Shown: positions 24,484-32,777, numbered from the stretch's first letter. The stretch: 59,817 nucleotides of DNA from Desulfofundulus salinus (GCF_003627965.1 NZ_RBWE01000001.1:878607-938423); one strand, 5' to 3'. The notes: generated by a model from the letters alone, not told the origin. Numbers and translations are program-made.

Positions 24484-24617
24484 GGTTTATCCACCCCTTT
24501 TTATAAGAACTATACCTCACTCCTCCGGAGAAAGGCAACCGGTTTAAGAAGCCTTTAGGTAGCCGTTTTACTAGCTGACCTGAAAGGGGTATTTAAGCAC
24601 TGTCGTGTATTAAGCCC

Positions 24618-24694
24618 CAAAAAAAGTGCCCTTATTGTTAAGGGCTTTTGATGGGGAAAGGAGAGGCGGTTTGTTCAGGTTGTGAAAATTTTCA
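24618..24694 (-). ncRNA. Candidate short transcript or attenuated leader
   Basis: A near-consensus minus-strand promoter (24701-24729) is followed within about 75 nt by an intrinsic terminator: GCCCTT and AAGGGC arms (24640-24645 and 24628-24633) then ACTTTTTTT. The transcript would stop 135 nt before the carbonic anhydrase start. It is either a small RNA or a leader with attenuation. Its 5' end includes the palindrome GTGAAAATTTTCAC. The hairpin could also simply end acuA transcription. Confidence 0.4.
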
Positions 24695-24695
24695 C
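24682..24695. promoter_or_regulatory. Perfect 14-bp palindrome at the predicted start site
   Basis: GTGAAAATTTTCAC covers the expected +1 of the 24701-24729 promoter, where a repressor would block initiation. The cognate protein is unknown. Confidence 0.45.
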
Positions 24696-24700
24696 TACCA

Positions 24701-24729
24701 AGTATACACCATACTTTTTCCTTTGTCAA
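24701..24729 (-). promoter_or_regulatory. Sigma-A promoter upstream of the candidate RNA and carbonic anhydrase gene
   Basis: Read on the minus strand, a perfect TTGACA is 17 nt from TATACT. Confidence 0.8.
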
Positions 24730-24796
24730 GAAAAAAGTTGAGTACAAGTCTTGAAGTTAGTGCATGACTTCTGTACTGTTCTCTTATGTGGTAGTA

Positions 24797-25429
24797 CTAA
24801 TCAACCAGCGAATTCTGATAGGTGAGATCTTCAAACGCTTTAACATGCGTTTTACTTACCCTCTTGCCGAAGCGCACCATCAACATATTGGCCGGATGTT
24901 CCAAAATTTCCGGATCGTCTGTTCCCCGTCTTTTAAAACCTGCGCTTCCGAAAAGTCGGGTCAGCATGCGCTGGTAGCCAAAGGCGTCCAGTCCGCTTCC
25001 CTGCAGATCCCAGTGCCAGTAGAATTCGGTGGTGATGACCACGTAATCCTCCAGCATCTCGTTCTTGAAGGCCTGTTGTAGCAATTCTTTTGCTATGCCC
25101 AGACGTTGCCAGCTCCGGCTGACTTCAATGGCTCCCAGTTCCAGCAGGCGGGGATGCCTGCTCCAACGGGTATATTCACTGGGTCTGTGAAAGAGTACAT
25201 ACCCAATGATTTCTTGCCCGTGCCGGGCAATATACACCAGCCCTTCCGGGTTACCGGCGGCAATCATTAAAGCTTCTTTTTGCCGTACGGGGCTGCGGAA
25301 GTTGCGCAACCGTTCGTTCATAGTAAGAGTAGCAAGGTATTCTTTACTGACAGGCCCTTCAATAAATACCGTACCCTGTGGTGTGGTTAACTGTTTTATT
25401 TCGGTTGTTTTGGTACTAGCAGTTAACAT
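24797..25429 (-). CDS. acuA: Acetoin-utilization protein AcuA (GNAT protein acetyltransferase)
   Basis: The product matches B. subtilis AcuA closely in recalled pattern and in length (210 residues): TPQGTVFIEGPVS, LLELGAIEVSRSWQRLGIAKELL (acetyl-CoA site) and DYVVITTEFYWHWDLQGSGL. AcuA acetylates and inactivates acetyl-CoA synthetase. ATG 25429 is chosen; an in-frame extension to 25525 is AT-rich and lacks an RBS. The usual acuB, acuC and acsA partners are absent here. Confidence 0.9.
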   Translation of the reverse strand: MLTASTKTTEIKQLTTPQGTVFIEGPVSKEYLATLTMNERLRNFRSPVRQKEALMIAAGNPEGLVYIARHGQEIIGYVLFHRPSEYTRWSRHPRLLELGAIEVSRSWQRLGIAKELLQQAFKNEMLEDYVVITTEFYWHWDLQGSGLDAFGYQRMLTRLFGSAGFKRRGTDDPEILEHPANMLMVRFGKRVSKTHVKAFEDLTYQNSLVD

Positions 25430-25535
25430 GGTCGTCCACCGATCTTTCTTTATATTTTTCTTTATATTTTTACCTCGATGGGTAAAGCCACTCTGGTTAT
25501 AAAAATATTCTGATAAAATCCCCAAAAATCCTGCC

Positions 25536-25563
25536 GCCGGAAAAAACTTTTTCCGGCTTTTTT
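25536..25563. terminator. Hairpin with T-run between acuA and the NtrC-type gene
   Basis: GCCGGAAAAA and TTTTTCCGGC form a perfect stem followed by six T on the plus strand. On the minus strand a T-run follows after 8 nt, so it can plausibly end the regulator gene. Confidence 0.6.
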
Positions 25564-25588
25564 AAAAGATTATTCCTGCACCCAACAA

Positions 25589-26941
25589 CTAACCGGTGAT
25601 GATACCGTATTTTTGCGCCCGGTATAAGAGGGCCGAGCGGGTAATGCCCAGCAACTGGGCAGCACGAGTTTGATTACCCCCGCTTTTCTGCAGGGCCTTA
25701 ATGATCAGTTCCTTTTCCACCTGTTCCAGGGAGATGCCTTCATCGGGGAAGCGGATCACCAGTTCCTTTTCATTTTGGGGCGTGTTCAAAAGCTCCTTGG
25801 GCAGGTGTTCGGGTAGTATCTCGCTGCCCTGGCAAATAATGGCCGCCCGCTCAATAACGTTCTGCAGTTCCCGGATATTTCCCGGCCAGTGGTAACTGCA
25901 CAACAGTTCCATGGCTGCCGGGGAAATTTTGTTCACCAGGTACTTGGGGCGGAATTTTTCTAAAAAATGGTTGGCTAAAAGAGGAATATCCTCCTTTCTT
26001 TCCCGTAGTGGCGGCAGGTGGATCTGGAACACATTGAGGCGGTAATAGAGATCCTCCCGAAAAAGCCCCTTTTCTATGGCTTCCGTCAGGTTGCGGTTTG
26101 TAGCCGCAATAACCCGCACATCCACATGGATTGTTTCGGTGCCTCCCACCCGTTCGAAGGACATTTCCTGGAGCACCCGCAGGAGCTTGGCCTGCATGGA
26201 AAGAGACATTTCGGTAATTTCATCCAGGAAAATCGTGCCCCGGTCGGCCAGTTCAAAACGGCCCAGTTTACGGGCAGAGGCCCCGGTAAAAGCTCCCTTT
26301 TCATGGCCAAAAAGTTCGCTTTCCAGTAATTGTTCGGGTAGGGCCGCACAGTTAATGGCGACAAAGGGCCCGTCCCGTCGGGGGCTGTTCTGGTGAATGG
26401 CTACCGCGGCCACCTCCTTACCGGTACCGCTTTCCCCGGTAATTAACACGGTGGCATCGCTCGCGGCCACCCGCTCGATCAGCTTAATCACTTCCTGGAT
26501 GGCCGGGCTTTTCCCCACCAATTTGCTGTACTTTTTGGTTAACTCGGAGCGCAGGAAACTAACTTCGGTGGCCAGCTGGGTGATCACCAAGTTTTGCTTG
26601 ATAACCATTTTCAATTCATCCAGGTCGAAGGGCTTGGTGATGTAATCTGCCGCCCCGATTTTCATGGCCTCAATGGCCGTCTCAATGGTACCGTGGGCGG
26701 TGAGAATAACCACCGGGATTTTAGGCTGCATTTCCCTGGCCTTGCGGAGTACATCCATCCCGTCCATCTCGGGCATTTTTAGGTCCAGAATTACCAGGGA
26801 AGGTTGTTCCTCGCGGATTAGTTCCAGTCCTTTTGACGGGGAGGTGGTGGACAACACATGGTAGCCTTCCTGTTGCATGGCCCGTTCCAGTGCCCAGCAA
26901 AGATGCTGTTCGTCATCAATGATTAGAATTGTTGGTACCAT
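25589..26941 (-). CDS. Sigma-54-dependent response regulator (NtrC family)
   Basis: The 450-residue protein has a receiver domain (phospho-acceptor Asp53 in ILDLKMPEMDG), an AAA+ domain with Walker A GESGTGKE, the sigma-54 contact loop GAFTGA, Walker B GTIFLDEITEM, and a Fis-type helix-turn-helix at the end (GGNQTRAAQLLGITRSALL). It activates sigma-54 promoters when phosphorylated by the overlapping kinase gene. A candidate sigma-54 promoter and two palindromes lie beyond the kinase gene, reading away from it. Confidence 0.95.
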   Translation of the reverse strand: MVPTILIIDDEQHLCWALERAMQQEGYHVLSTTSPSKGLELIREEQPSLVILDLKMPEMDGMDVLRKAREMQPKIPVVILTAHGTIETAIEAMKIGAADYITKPFDLDELKMVIKQNLVITQLATEVSFLRSELTKKYSKLVGKSPAIQEVIKLIERVAASDATVLITGESGTGKEVAAVAIHQNSPRRDGPFVAINCAALPEQLLESELFGHEKGAFTGASARKLGRFELADRGTIFLDEITEMSLSMQAKLLRVLQEMSFERVGGTETIHVDVRVIAATNRNLTEAIEKGLFREDLYYRLNVFQIHLPPLRERKEDIPLLANHFLEKFRPKYLVNKISPAAMELLCSYHWPGNIRELQNVIERAAIICQGSEILPEHLPKELLNTPQNEKELVIRFPDEGISLEQVEKELIIKALQKSGGNQTRAAQLLGITRSALLYRAQKYGIITG

Positions 26942-28469
26942 GGTTAGCCCCTCCTGTTGGATCCATTATGGGTAGGCATACGGTAAAGGTGGCTCCTTTT
27001 TCACTGGATGTTACATCAATGTTTCCGCCATGGCTGGCGACGATCTGGTGGCTTATGGACAGCCCCAGTCCGGTTCCGTCTTTCCGGGTAGTATAAAAAG
27101 GATCGAAAATCCGTGAGATTTCCTCACTGGCAATTCCCGGGCCGGTGTCGCTGAACTGGATGTATACGTGGTTGTTATCGGCGTAGGTTTTGATGGTTAA
27201 CCTGCCTCCGTTGGGCATGGCCTGGACGGCATTCAGGATTAAATTGACAAACACCTGTTTAATGCGTTCTCCGTCCACTTCTATAAGCGGGATGTCCGGA
27301 TCCTTTTCTACAGTTAACTGTACTTGATGTTGCCTTAGCAGGGGAGTGGTAAAGGTAAGCACTTTATCCAGCAGGGAATTTACCGACGCGGGATGGACGA
27401 AATTTTTCGTCGGCCGGCCGAAATCCAGCAATTCCTGGATGATTCTGTTCTGCCGGTCGATTTGTTCTTTTATGATATCGGTATACTGCCTGATATCGTG
27501 TACGTCCTTTAAGTCCTGCTCCATCACCTGGATGATGGTTTTAACAACGGAAATGGGGTTGCGCAATTCATGGGCGATGCCGGTTACCAGGCGGCCGAGG
27601 GCGGCCAGACGTTCGGACCGGTGCAGTTGCTCCTCCAGCTTTTCTTTTTCTGCGATGGAGCGGGCCATGCGGTTGATAGCCCGGGCAATTTGACCGGCTT
27701 CCCCTGGGAGATCCGGAAGCAAGTGGTTCAAATCCTTCTCCAAATGGCCCAGCCCTTCCTTAATCTGATTTACAGACCTGACGAGATTATGGACTAAAAA
27801 CAGGACCCCTCCGGTGCAGGCAAAGAAAACAAACAGGGTCACATAGCGGGAGATAAGGCGAAAGTAGCGGCTCTGGGCAAAGATGGGATGCAGGCGTTCA
27901 TCTACCCACGCCACCGCCACCAGCTTGCCGTCAATAATTAGAGGTGTTAGATATTCAAAGGTTTCATCATTTAAACTGGTAGTCAAGCGGGCCAGGGGAC
28001 GCTGGCTGGCCACTACCGCCATCAACCCCGAATCGGCCTCATTCAAAATGCGTCTTTCCCTTTCCCGGCTTTCCTGGGGTGAAAGCTGGCGGTACTCGTG
28101 GAGAAAACCCTGCACGAAAATTTGTTTACTATCGGGCAAATAAAGGCCAAACCTGACGCCGGGATAGTTGGGCACCAGGGGGGCGGTGACCTCGGCAAAG
28201 CTGGCCTGCAGGTAACTGGCCTGGCTTTCGGGATTAAGGTTTGTAAATTTCTCGTCCCTCAGTTTTTTTTGCAGGGTTTCTTTCAGGCCGGGGACAACCT
28301 GCTTGTGCAATAAAGAGCCAAGGCGCTCCTCCAGGGAGGAAATCATGGCCTCTTCGCTTTTGGTGGCAAAGATAAGGTCGTAAAGCAGCAATAAAACCGG
28401 AATCAGCAGTAGCACCACAGTGATAGCCATAATTTGAAAGCGCAAACTGCGCCAGCTGACCCTCTTCAT
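26916..28469 (-). CDS. Membrane sensor histidine kinase partnered with the NtrC-type regulator
   Basis: About 517 residues: a TM segment near the N terminus, a roughly 180-residue extracytoplasmic sensor region, a second TM, a HAMP-like linker, HisKA (GIAHELRNPISVVK) and HATPase (NLILNAVQAMP, then DGTGLGLSISHQIV). Its 3' end overlaps the regulator start by 26 nt. ATG 28469 has GAGGGAGAG just upstream; TTG 28508 is the longer alternative. The signal is not evident, although nearby target genes are TauE/SafE exporters. Confidence 0.92.
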   Translation of the reverse strand: MKRVSWRSLRFQIMAITVVLLLIPVLLLLYDLIFATKSEEAMISSLEERLGSLLHKQVVPGLKETLQKKLRDEKFTNLNPESQASYLQASFAEVTAPLVPNYPGVRFGLYLPDSKQIFVQGFLHEYRQLSPQESRERERRILNEADSGLMAVVASQRPLARLTTSLNDETFEYLTPLIIDGKLVAVAWVDERLHPIFAQSRYFRLISRYVTLFVFFACTGGVLFLVHNLVRSVNQIKEGLGHLEKDLNHLLPDLPGEAGQIARAINRMARSIAEKEKLEEQLHRSERLAALGRLVTGIAHELRNPISVVKTIIQVMEQDLKDVHDIRQYTDIIKEQIDRQNRIIQELLDFGRPTKNFVHPASVNSLLDKVLTFTTPLLRQHQVQLTVEKDPDIPLIEVDGERIKQVFVNLILNAVQAMPNGGRLTIKTYADNNHVYIQFSDTGPGIASEEISRIFDPFYTTRKDGTGLGLSISHQIVASHGGNIDVTSSEKGATFTVCLPIMDPTGGANHGTNNSNH

Positions 28470-28516
28470 GCTCTCCCTCATTCCTGCCAACCGGATGATG
28501 GATAACAAACACCTGC

Positions 28517-28532
28517 TGTCTGAAAACAGACA
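28517..28532. promoter_or_regulatory. Candidate upstream activator site 1
   Basis: TGTCTGAAAACAGACA is a perfect palindrome with a 4-nt centre. It lies about 185 bp upstream of the predicted sigma-54 start and next to an NtrC-type regulator operon. Confidence 0.5.
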
Positions 28533-28594
28533 CCGGTTTCCCTTTGGTAATTAACTTCACAATCTCTTTTTTGCTCACTGGTTAGAACCCCAAC

Positions 28595-28610
28595 TGTCTG
28601 TTTTTAAACA
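28595..28610. promoter_or_regulatory. Candidate upstream activator site 2
   Basis: TGTCTGTTTTTAAACA keeps the left half of site 1 and four of six bases in the right half. It lies 78 bp from site 1, about 105 bp before the predicted start. Confidence 0.4.
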
Positions 28611-28673
28611 AAACCCATCCCATGTTGAGAGGCGAAACCTGCTTTTTTCCGGGCATAACAGGCTGGTACGAAA

Positions 28674-28689
28674 AATGCAAAACCGATTA
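28674..28689 (+). promoter_or_regulatory. Candidate sigma-54 promoter
   Basis: TGGTACGAAAAATGCA matches the -24/-12 consensus TGGCACG-N4-TTGCA at 14 of the defined or free positions, with the invariant GG and GC exactly 10 nt apart. It reads toward the 28853 gene and the TauE/SafE operon. Confidence 0.55.
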
Positions 28690-28852
28690 ATAACTTTTTT
28701 CACAAGCCTTCGCGTTTATTATAACATAGCGATTGTCGCAAAAGAAACATCATCCGGGTAATTACCAGGAGTTTTTTATCGGCTAACATGTGCATGGGGT
28801 TACAAGCACAAAGCCTTCGCGGGTACTGGTCAAGTGAGGTGAGTGAGGGGTC

Positions 28853-29524
28853 ATGGTGGAGAGAGATATGTTGCAACTTTTTAATCGCCGCAAGGAAGAG
28901 TTCTTAAAAAAGATCACCCAACAGGCCACGGAAGGCAAGGGGGAAAAGGCCGGTGTAATGCGCGAGCTCAAAAAATTTCTGGACTGGTTCGAGTTCTGGT
29001 TGCAGAGCGAGGAAAGCATTGATATAGAACATGCTACTCCCGCCCCCGAGGAAAAAAACTTCGACCAATTTTTAGACGAAGTGCTGGCCGAGACCAGGCG
29101 CATCCTGGCGGAACAAAACGTCGAGGTGACATACACTTTACCCGGGCAAAACCTGGGGATCAGCGAGTCCTGGAAGTGCGTAAAGGTATTTGGCAACAAC
29201 GATATTTACTACCGCATTGGCCGGACCCGGCCGCGGAAAGGGCCCTACCAGGGCCGGGAGCTTTTAGTTATCGACCTGGTTATGGATGGCTATAAAAAGC
29301 AGGTTTTTCTGCCCCTTTTGGAACTGAAGGCGGAAATTGAAAAGCGCCTGGGGGCCGTGCTGGAAAGGGAACTGCCCAAGGTGGAGGCGACCGGCAAATA
29401 CCGGCTGAAAGTGATCCTGCCCTATGAAGTTGTACGCAGGGGCGATACCCGGCTGGCGGCACGCAAGTTTGCCGACTTCATTGCCGTAACCAAGCCGTTA
29501 ATTAACAGGTTGGGCATTCGATGA
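28853..29524 (+). CDS. Conserved-looking protein of unknown function, possible sigma-54 target
   Basis: The 223-residue soluble protein has an N-terminal helical half, with Glu/Lys-rich segments to about residue 90, and a C-terminal alpha/beta half with YYRIGRTRPRKGPYQGRELLVIDLVMDG and LPYEVVRRGDTRLAARKFADFI. I do not recognise the family. There are no membrane segments. It is the first gene after the candidate sigma-54 promoter and precedes a TauE/SafE exporter by 213 nt. Confidence 0.72.
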   Translation: MVERDMLQLFNRRKEEFLKKITQQATEGKGEKAGVMRELKKFLDWFEFWLQSEESIDIEHATPAPEEKNFDQFLDEVLAETRRILAEQNVEVTYTLPGQNLGISESWKCVKVFGNNDIYYRIGRTRPRKGPYQGRELLVIDLVMDGYKKQVFLPLLELKAEIEKRLGAVLERELPKVEATGKYRLKVILPYEVVRRGDTRLAARKFADFIAVTKPLINRLGIR

Positions 29525-29591
29525 TGGCCGCCTATTAGTGCGAGAGGTTTAGGGATAGGCATTACTTAAAGAGGGGGTGAAAAAACCGGCA

Positions 29592-29640
29592 AAAACAAGC
29601 GAAAGGGTTAACAAGCAAAAGGGTCAATAAGCAATAGGGA
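29592..29640. repeat. Three imperfect 16-nt tandem repeats
   Basis: AACAAGCGAAAGGGTT, AACAAGCAAAAGGGTC and AATAAGCAATAGGG follow each other directly. A small GGGAC GAGT GTCCC hairpin overlaps the end. They lie in the 29525-29737 gap upstream of the TauE/SafE gene. Confidence 0.5.
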
Positions 29641-29737
29641 CGAGTGTCCCGGTAAGCAGGCCGGATGGTTTCCGGAATTAAGTCAAGGTGTCCGGGATTT
29701 GAGGCCATAATAAAAATGGATCCTGGAGGGATAAGAC

Positions 29738-30691
29738 ATGCTTGATTGGTTGGCTACCTTTACAGGGGGCGGGCTGGCGGCTAAAGCGACCGCAGCCGTG
29801 ACCACCACTGGAGCGGCGGTAAGCACGGCTGCCGGGACCCCGGGTATGCCCTGGTGGGTGTGGCCGCTGCTCCTGTTTATTACCACCTTTGTGTTGGGTA
29901 TTGTGGCCGTGCTTGGGGGTGTAGGTGGCGGTGTTTTGTTTGTTCCCATCGTGGGCAGCTTTTTTCCCTTTAACCTGGACTTTGTCCGCGGGGCGGGCCT
30001 GCTGGTGGCCCTGGCCGGGGCGTTGGCGGCAGGACCGGGCCTTTTAAAACTTAACCTGGCCAACCTGCGCCTTGCCCTGCCGGTGGCTTTAATTGCATCC
30101 ACCTTCAGCATGGTGGGAGCGTTTATCGGCCTGGCCCTGCCCAACAACGTGGTGCAGACCGCTTTGGGTATTACCATCGTGCTCATTGCCATTTTATTCG
30201 TAGTTTCAAAAAACACGGAGTTTCCCCAGGTAGGAGGAAGCGATAAGCTGGCCCGGTTTTTAGGAATAGGGGGCACCTATTACGAACGTTCCTCTGGTAA
30301 AACCGTAGACTGGTCGGTATGGCGGACGCCACAGGGTTTCCTTTTGTTCATCGCTATCGGGATCATGGCCGGCATGTTCGGCCTGGGTGCCGGGTGGGCG
30401 AATGTGCCGGTGCTGAACCTGCTCATGGGTGCACCACTTAAAGTAGCAGTGGGCACCAGCAAGTTCCTCCTCTCCATTACCGATACGTCGGCGGCCTGGG
30501 TCTATTTAAACCAGGGTGCTGTGCTGCCCGTTATTGCCGTGCCTTCCATCGTGGGCATCATGTTAGGTTCCTTCGTTGGGGTGCGGTTGCTGGCCACGGC
30601 CAAGCCCAGGGCCGTAAAATACCTGGTGATCGTTTTGCTCCTGGCTGCCGGGCTGCGTTCACTGCTCAAGGGCCTGGGGATCTGGAACTAG
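29738..30691 (+). CDS. Sulfite exporter TauE/SafE family permease (TSUP)
   Basis: The 317-residue membrane protein has about eight TM segments in two halves. The first half holds VLGGVGGGVLFVPIV, and the second repeats the theme with GMFGLGAGWANVPVLNLLMGAPLKVAVGTSK. TSUP proteins export sulfite, sulfoacetate or other organic anions. CTGGAGGG precedes the ATG. A small three-TM protein follows 26 nt later, a common accessory arrangement. Substrate not determined. Confidence 0.92.
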   Translation: MLDWLATFTGGGLAAKATAAVTTTGAAVSTAAGTPGMPWWVWPLLLFITTFVLGIVAVLGGVGGGVLFVPIVGSFFPFNLDFVRGAGLLVALAGALAAGPGLLKLNLANLRLALPVALIASTFSMVGAFIGLALPNNVVQTALGITIVLIAILFVVSKNTEFPQVGGSDKLARFLGIGGTYYERSSGKTVDWSVWRTPQGFLLFIAIGIMAGMFGLGAGWANVPVLNLLMGAPLKVAVGTSKFLLSITDTSAAWVYLNQGAVLPVIAVPSIVGIMLGSFVGVRLLATAKPRAVKYLVIVLLLAAGLRSLLKGLGIWN

Positions 30692-30717
30692 GTGTGAGAG
30701 AATAAGGAGGGGAAAAA

Positions 30718-31200
30718 ATGGCCAAGCCGCAAGCGGAAATGCTGAAAAGTCCCGCGCCGAAAGAAGCACCGGCAAAAGCGCCCGCGGCGCCACAGGTGGA
30801 GGTGGCGCCGGAGCAGCTGGCCTACGCCAACGTGCTCCTCTACGGATCCTGGCTGGGGATCGCCCTGTTGCTTTTGAGCAACATTATTTATCTCACCGGA
30901 CTGGTGAAGCCGTACATTGAACCGGCCATGCTTCCCCAGTACTGGGGCATGAAGGCCAGCGAGTTTGTCCAGGTGGCGCATATGCCCACCGGGTGGAGCT
31001 GGTTAAAGATGCTCGGTTACAGTGACTTCCTGAACTTTATCGGCATGGCCCTCCTGGCTTCGTTGACCATCGTTGGGTACTTGATTCTATTGCCGGCTTA
31101 CCTGTCCAGGAAGGACGTACCGTATACTTTTATAGTCCTTACCGAAATAGTGGTGCTCGTTCTGGCGGCTTCGGGTATCCTGGCCGTGGGCGGACACTAA
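30718..31200 (+). CDS. Small three-TM protein accompanying the TauE/SafE permease (DUF1634-like)
   Basis: The 160-residue protein has an Ala/Pro/Lys-rich cytoplasmic N terminus (about 38 residues) and three TM segments, with an extracytoplasmic loop after the first. DUF1634 proteins commonly sit beside TSUP permeases and have three TM helices; I use that as a guess from size and position rather than a clear motif. AAGGAGGGG precedes the ATG. Confidence 0.65.
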   Translation: MAKPQAEMLKSPAPKEAPAKAPAAPQVEVAPEQLAYANVLLYGSWLGIALLLLSNIIYLTGLVKPYIEPAMLPQYWGMKASEFVQVAHMPTGWSWLKMLGYSDFLNFIGMALLASLTIVGYLILLPAYLSRKDVPYTFIVLTEIVVLVLAASGILAVGGH

Positions 31201-31225
31201 AGGCATATTGATGGCGAAAAGTGCG

Positions 31226-31281
31226 CGGCGGCCCTGGTATCAAATGTGGCCACGGCCTGAACTTCAGGGGCCGCCTTTTTT
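31226..31281 (+). terminator. Rho-independent terminator between the two TauE/SafE modules
   Basis: GGCGGCCC and GGGCCGCC arms enclose a 29-nt loop and are followed by seven T. It ends the plus-strand module. Confidence 0.7.
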
Positions 31282-31320
31282 AAAGGCCACCTTGTGAGCG
31301 ATACCACAATACCGCTGGCG

Positions 31321-31641
31321 TTAGCGAATGAAATAATTCACAAGGCCGTACAGGCAAAGGGCGGTGGGGATGGACAGGGTAAACACGGGCAAGAGAAGCT
31401 GCCAGCGGTTAACCCGGGCATCTTTTTCCGCCCGCACAGCGCGGGAAATTTCAATTTCGGCAAAGGGGCGGCTCAACTTTTTTTCCCACGTGCCAAAAGG
31501 CGGTAGCCCCGGATGGTCCGGGAGAGGGAAATTCCGGAGCGGTTCGTAAAGGTAGATGATATTCCGCTGGTGGTAAGTGGCGGACATCCCGTCGGGCCGT
31601 TTTTTATTTCGCTGTTGATTGCCTTTCGGCGGCCAGTACAT
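31321..31641 (-). CDS. Small membrane-anchored protein downstream of the second TauE/SafE gene
   Basis: ATG 31641 gives 106 residues: a basic N terminus (PPKGNQQRNKKRPDG), a Pro-rich middle and one C-terminal TM segment (WQLLLPVFTLSIPTALCLYGL). The longer in-frame reading to 31707 overlaps the upstream permease. I recognise no family. Its closeness to the permease (16 nt) suggests an accessory subunit. Confidence 0.55.
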   Translation of the reverse strand: MYWPPKGNQQRNKKRPDGMSATYHQRNIIYLYEPLRNFPLPDHPGLPPFGTWEKKLSRPFAEIEISRAVRAEKDARVNRWQLLLPVFTLSIPTALCLYGLVNYFIR

Positions 31642-31657
31642 CGCCCTCGCCCCCTTC

Positions 31658-32647
31658 TTAAAGACTTTTAAAGTTTTGCGGCATATTGTCGCGGGGTAAC
31701 GCATCATTCCAGCGTACCTGGCAGAGGGAGATTAAGGTAAAGCCGAGCATGGTGACCAGGGCCGACCCAAACATGAGCGCGGTGGTATAAAAGGGGGCCA
31801 GGCTAGCCGCCCGGCTGCCCAGCAGCACCACGGCGGAGCTTAATCCCCACCAGGCCAGGAAAATGCTTTCCTCCGGGTTTTGTAATTTCTCCCGCCGGAG
31901 ATGCCACGCGTAGATGTAACCGGCCAGATAGCCGGCGCCGAGGCTCATGAAGGTTAACCTTGCTCCGGAAAAAGTGGACAGGTCGGGAAGGAAGATAATC
32001 GCGGCAAAGGCCCCGATCAAATACAGGGTAAAAGAAGCGGTGGCCCGAGCCTGCCGGCGGGATAAACCTGTCAGGTACATCAAAAGCGGTTCCAGCAGGG
32101 CACGGGTGTTTAATCCGGCCAGGCCTGTACAAAGACCGATGGATCCACCAACCAGGCTTACCCGGCCTACCGTGATGTACTTTGGAAATGGGAGCCCCGG
32201 TGTAGCAAGGGGGTATCTCCAGAATAAACCGCCCGGTGGGAGCGGGTTTTCGTCCTCGTAGCCGAATTGGCAGTAGTGGCGATAACGGCGGGCAGCGATA
32301 AGGGCGGTGATGACCAGAACGGTGCTGTATATGAAAACGAGGATTGCCGCACCTGCCGGCAGGGTGCTGAGCCGGAGAAGGAGTTGCTTGCCGGTCACCA
32401 TAAAGGGCAGGGATAAAATGGCCAAGGTCATGCCCAGCCGTTTGTAGGCATGCCGGGTGATTTCAGGGTGGTATATTAACTTTAGTTTACCGGCTGCATT
32501 GAGGAGAATGCCGCTGCCTACGGCTGTAGGTAGGGGCAGGCCGGTAATAATCAGCAGGGGGACGGTAAACAACTGGTAAGCAGGACCGCCAGCGCGATAT
32601 AAAAATCCTCCGGCAAAACCGATCGAGAAAAAGATGGCCGGGATCAT
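31658..32647 (-). CDS. TauE/SafE family permease, second copy
   Basis: The 329-residue membrane protein has about eight or nine TM segments, with AGGFLYRAGGPAYQLFTVPLL in the first half and GLCTGLAGLNTRALLEPLLMYLTGL in the second, a divergent TSUP pattern. It is not a close duplicate of the 29738 gene. It converges with it and is controlled by its own promoter with CRP/FNR-like sites at 32700-32796. Confidence 0.85.
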   Translation of the reverse strand: MIPAIFFSIGFAGGFLYRAGGPAYQLFTVPLLIITGLPLPTAVGSGILLNAAGKLKLIYHPEITRHAYKRLGMTLAILSLPFMVTGKQLLLRLSTLPAGAAILVFIYSTVLVITALIAARRYRHYCQFGYEDENPLPPGGLFWRYPLATPGLPFPKYITVGRVSLVGGSIGLCTGLAGLNTRALLEPLLMYLTGLSRRQARATASFTLYLIGAFAAIIFLPDLSTFSGARLTFMSLGAGYLAGYIYAWHLRREKLQNPEESIFLAWWGLSSAVVLLGSRAASLAPFYTTALMFGSALVTMLGFTLISLCQVRWNDALPRDNMPQNFKSL

Positions 32648-32699
32648 TTTATCCCTCCCCTAATAAGTGGCGCGATCAAAATAAAGGTCAAAGTGTGCA

Positions 32700-32718
32700 T
32701 GTGATAACTAGCACATAA
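32700..32718. promoter_or_regulatory. CRP/FNR-like operator, copy 1
   Basis: TGTGATAACTAGCACATAA contains TGTGA-N6-GCACA, close to the CRP consensus. It lies just downstream of the minus-strand start predicted at about 32724. Confidence 0.55.
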
Positions 32719-32730
32719 CCTGTTGCTGGT

Positions 32731-32759
32731 ATAATAACATAAAAGGATTTGTAGGGCAA
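32731..32759 (-). promoter_or_regulatory. Promoter for the second TauE/SafE operon
   Basis: On the minus strand TTGCCC (32754-32759) is 17 nt from TATTAT (32731-32736). The predicted start, about 32724, places operator copy 2 at -61.5, the class I CRP position. Confidence 0.6.
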
Positions 32760-32777
32760 TAGGCTGACAGGCCAACT

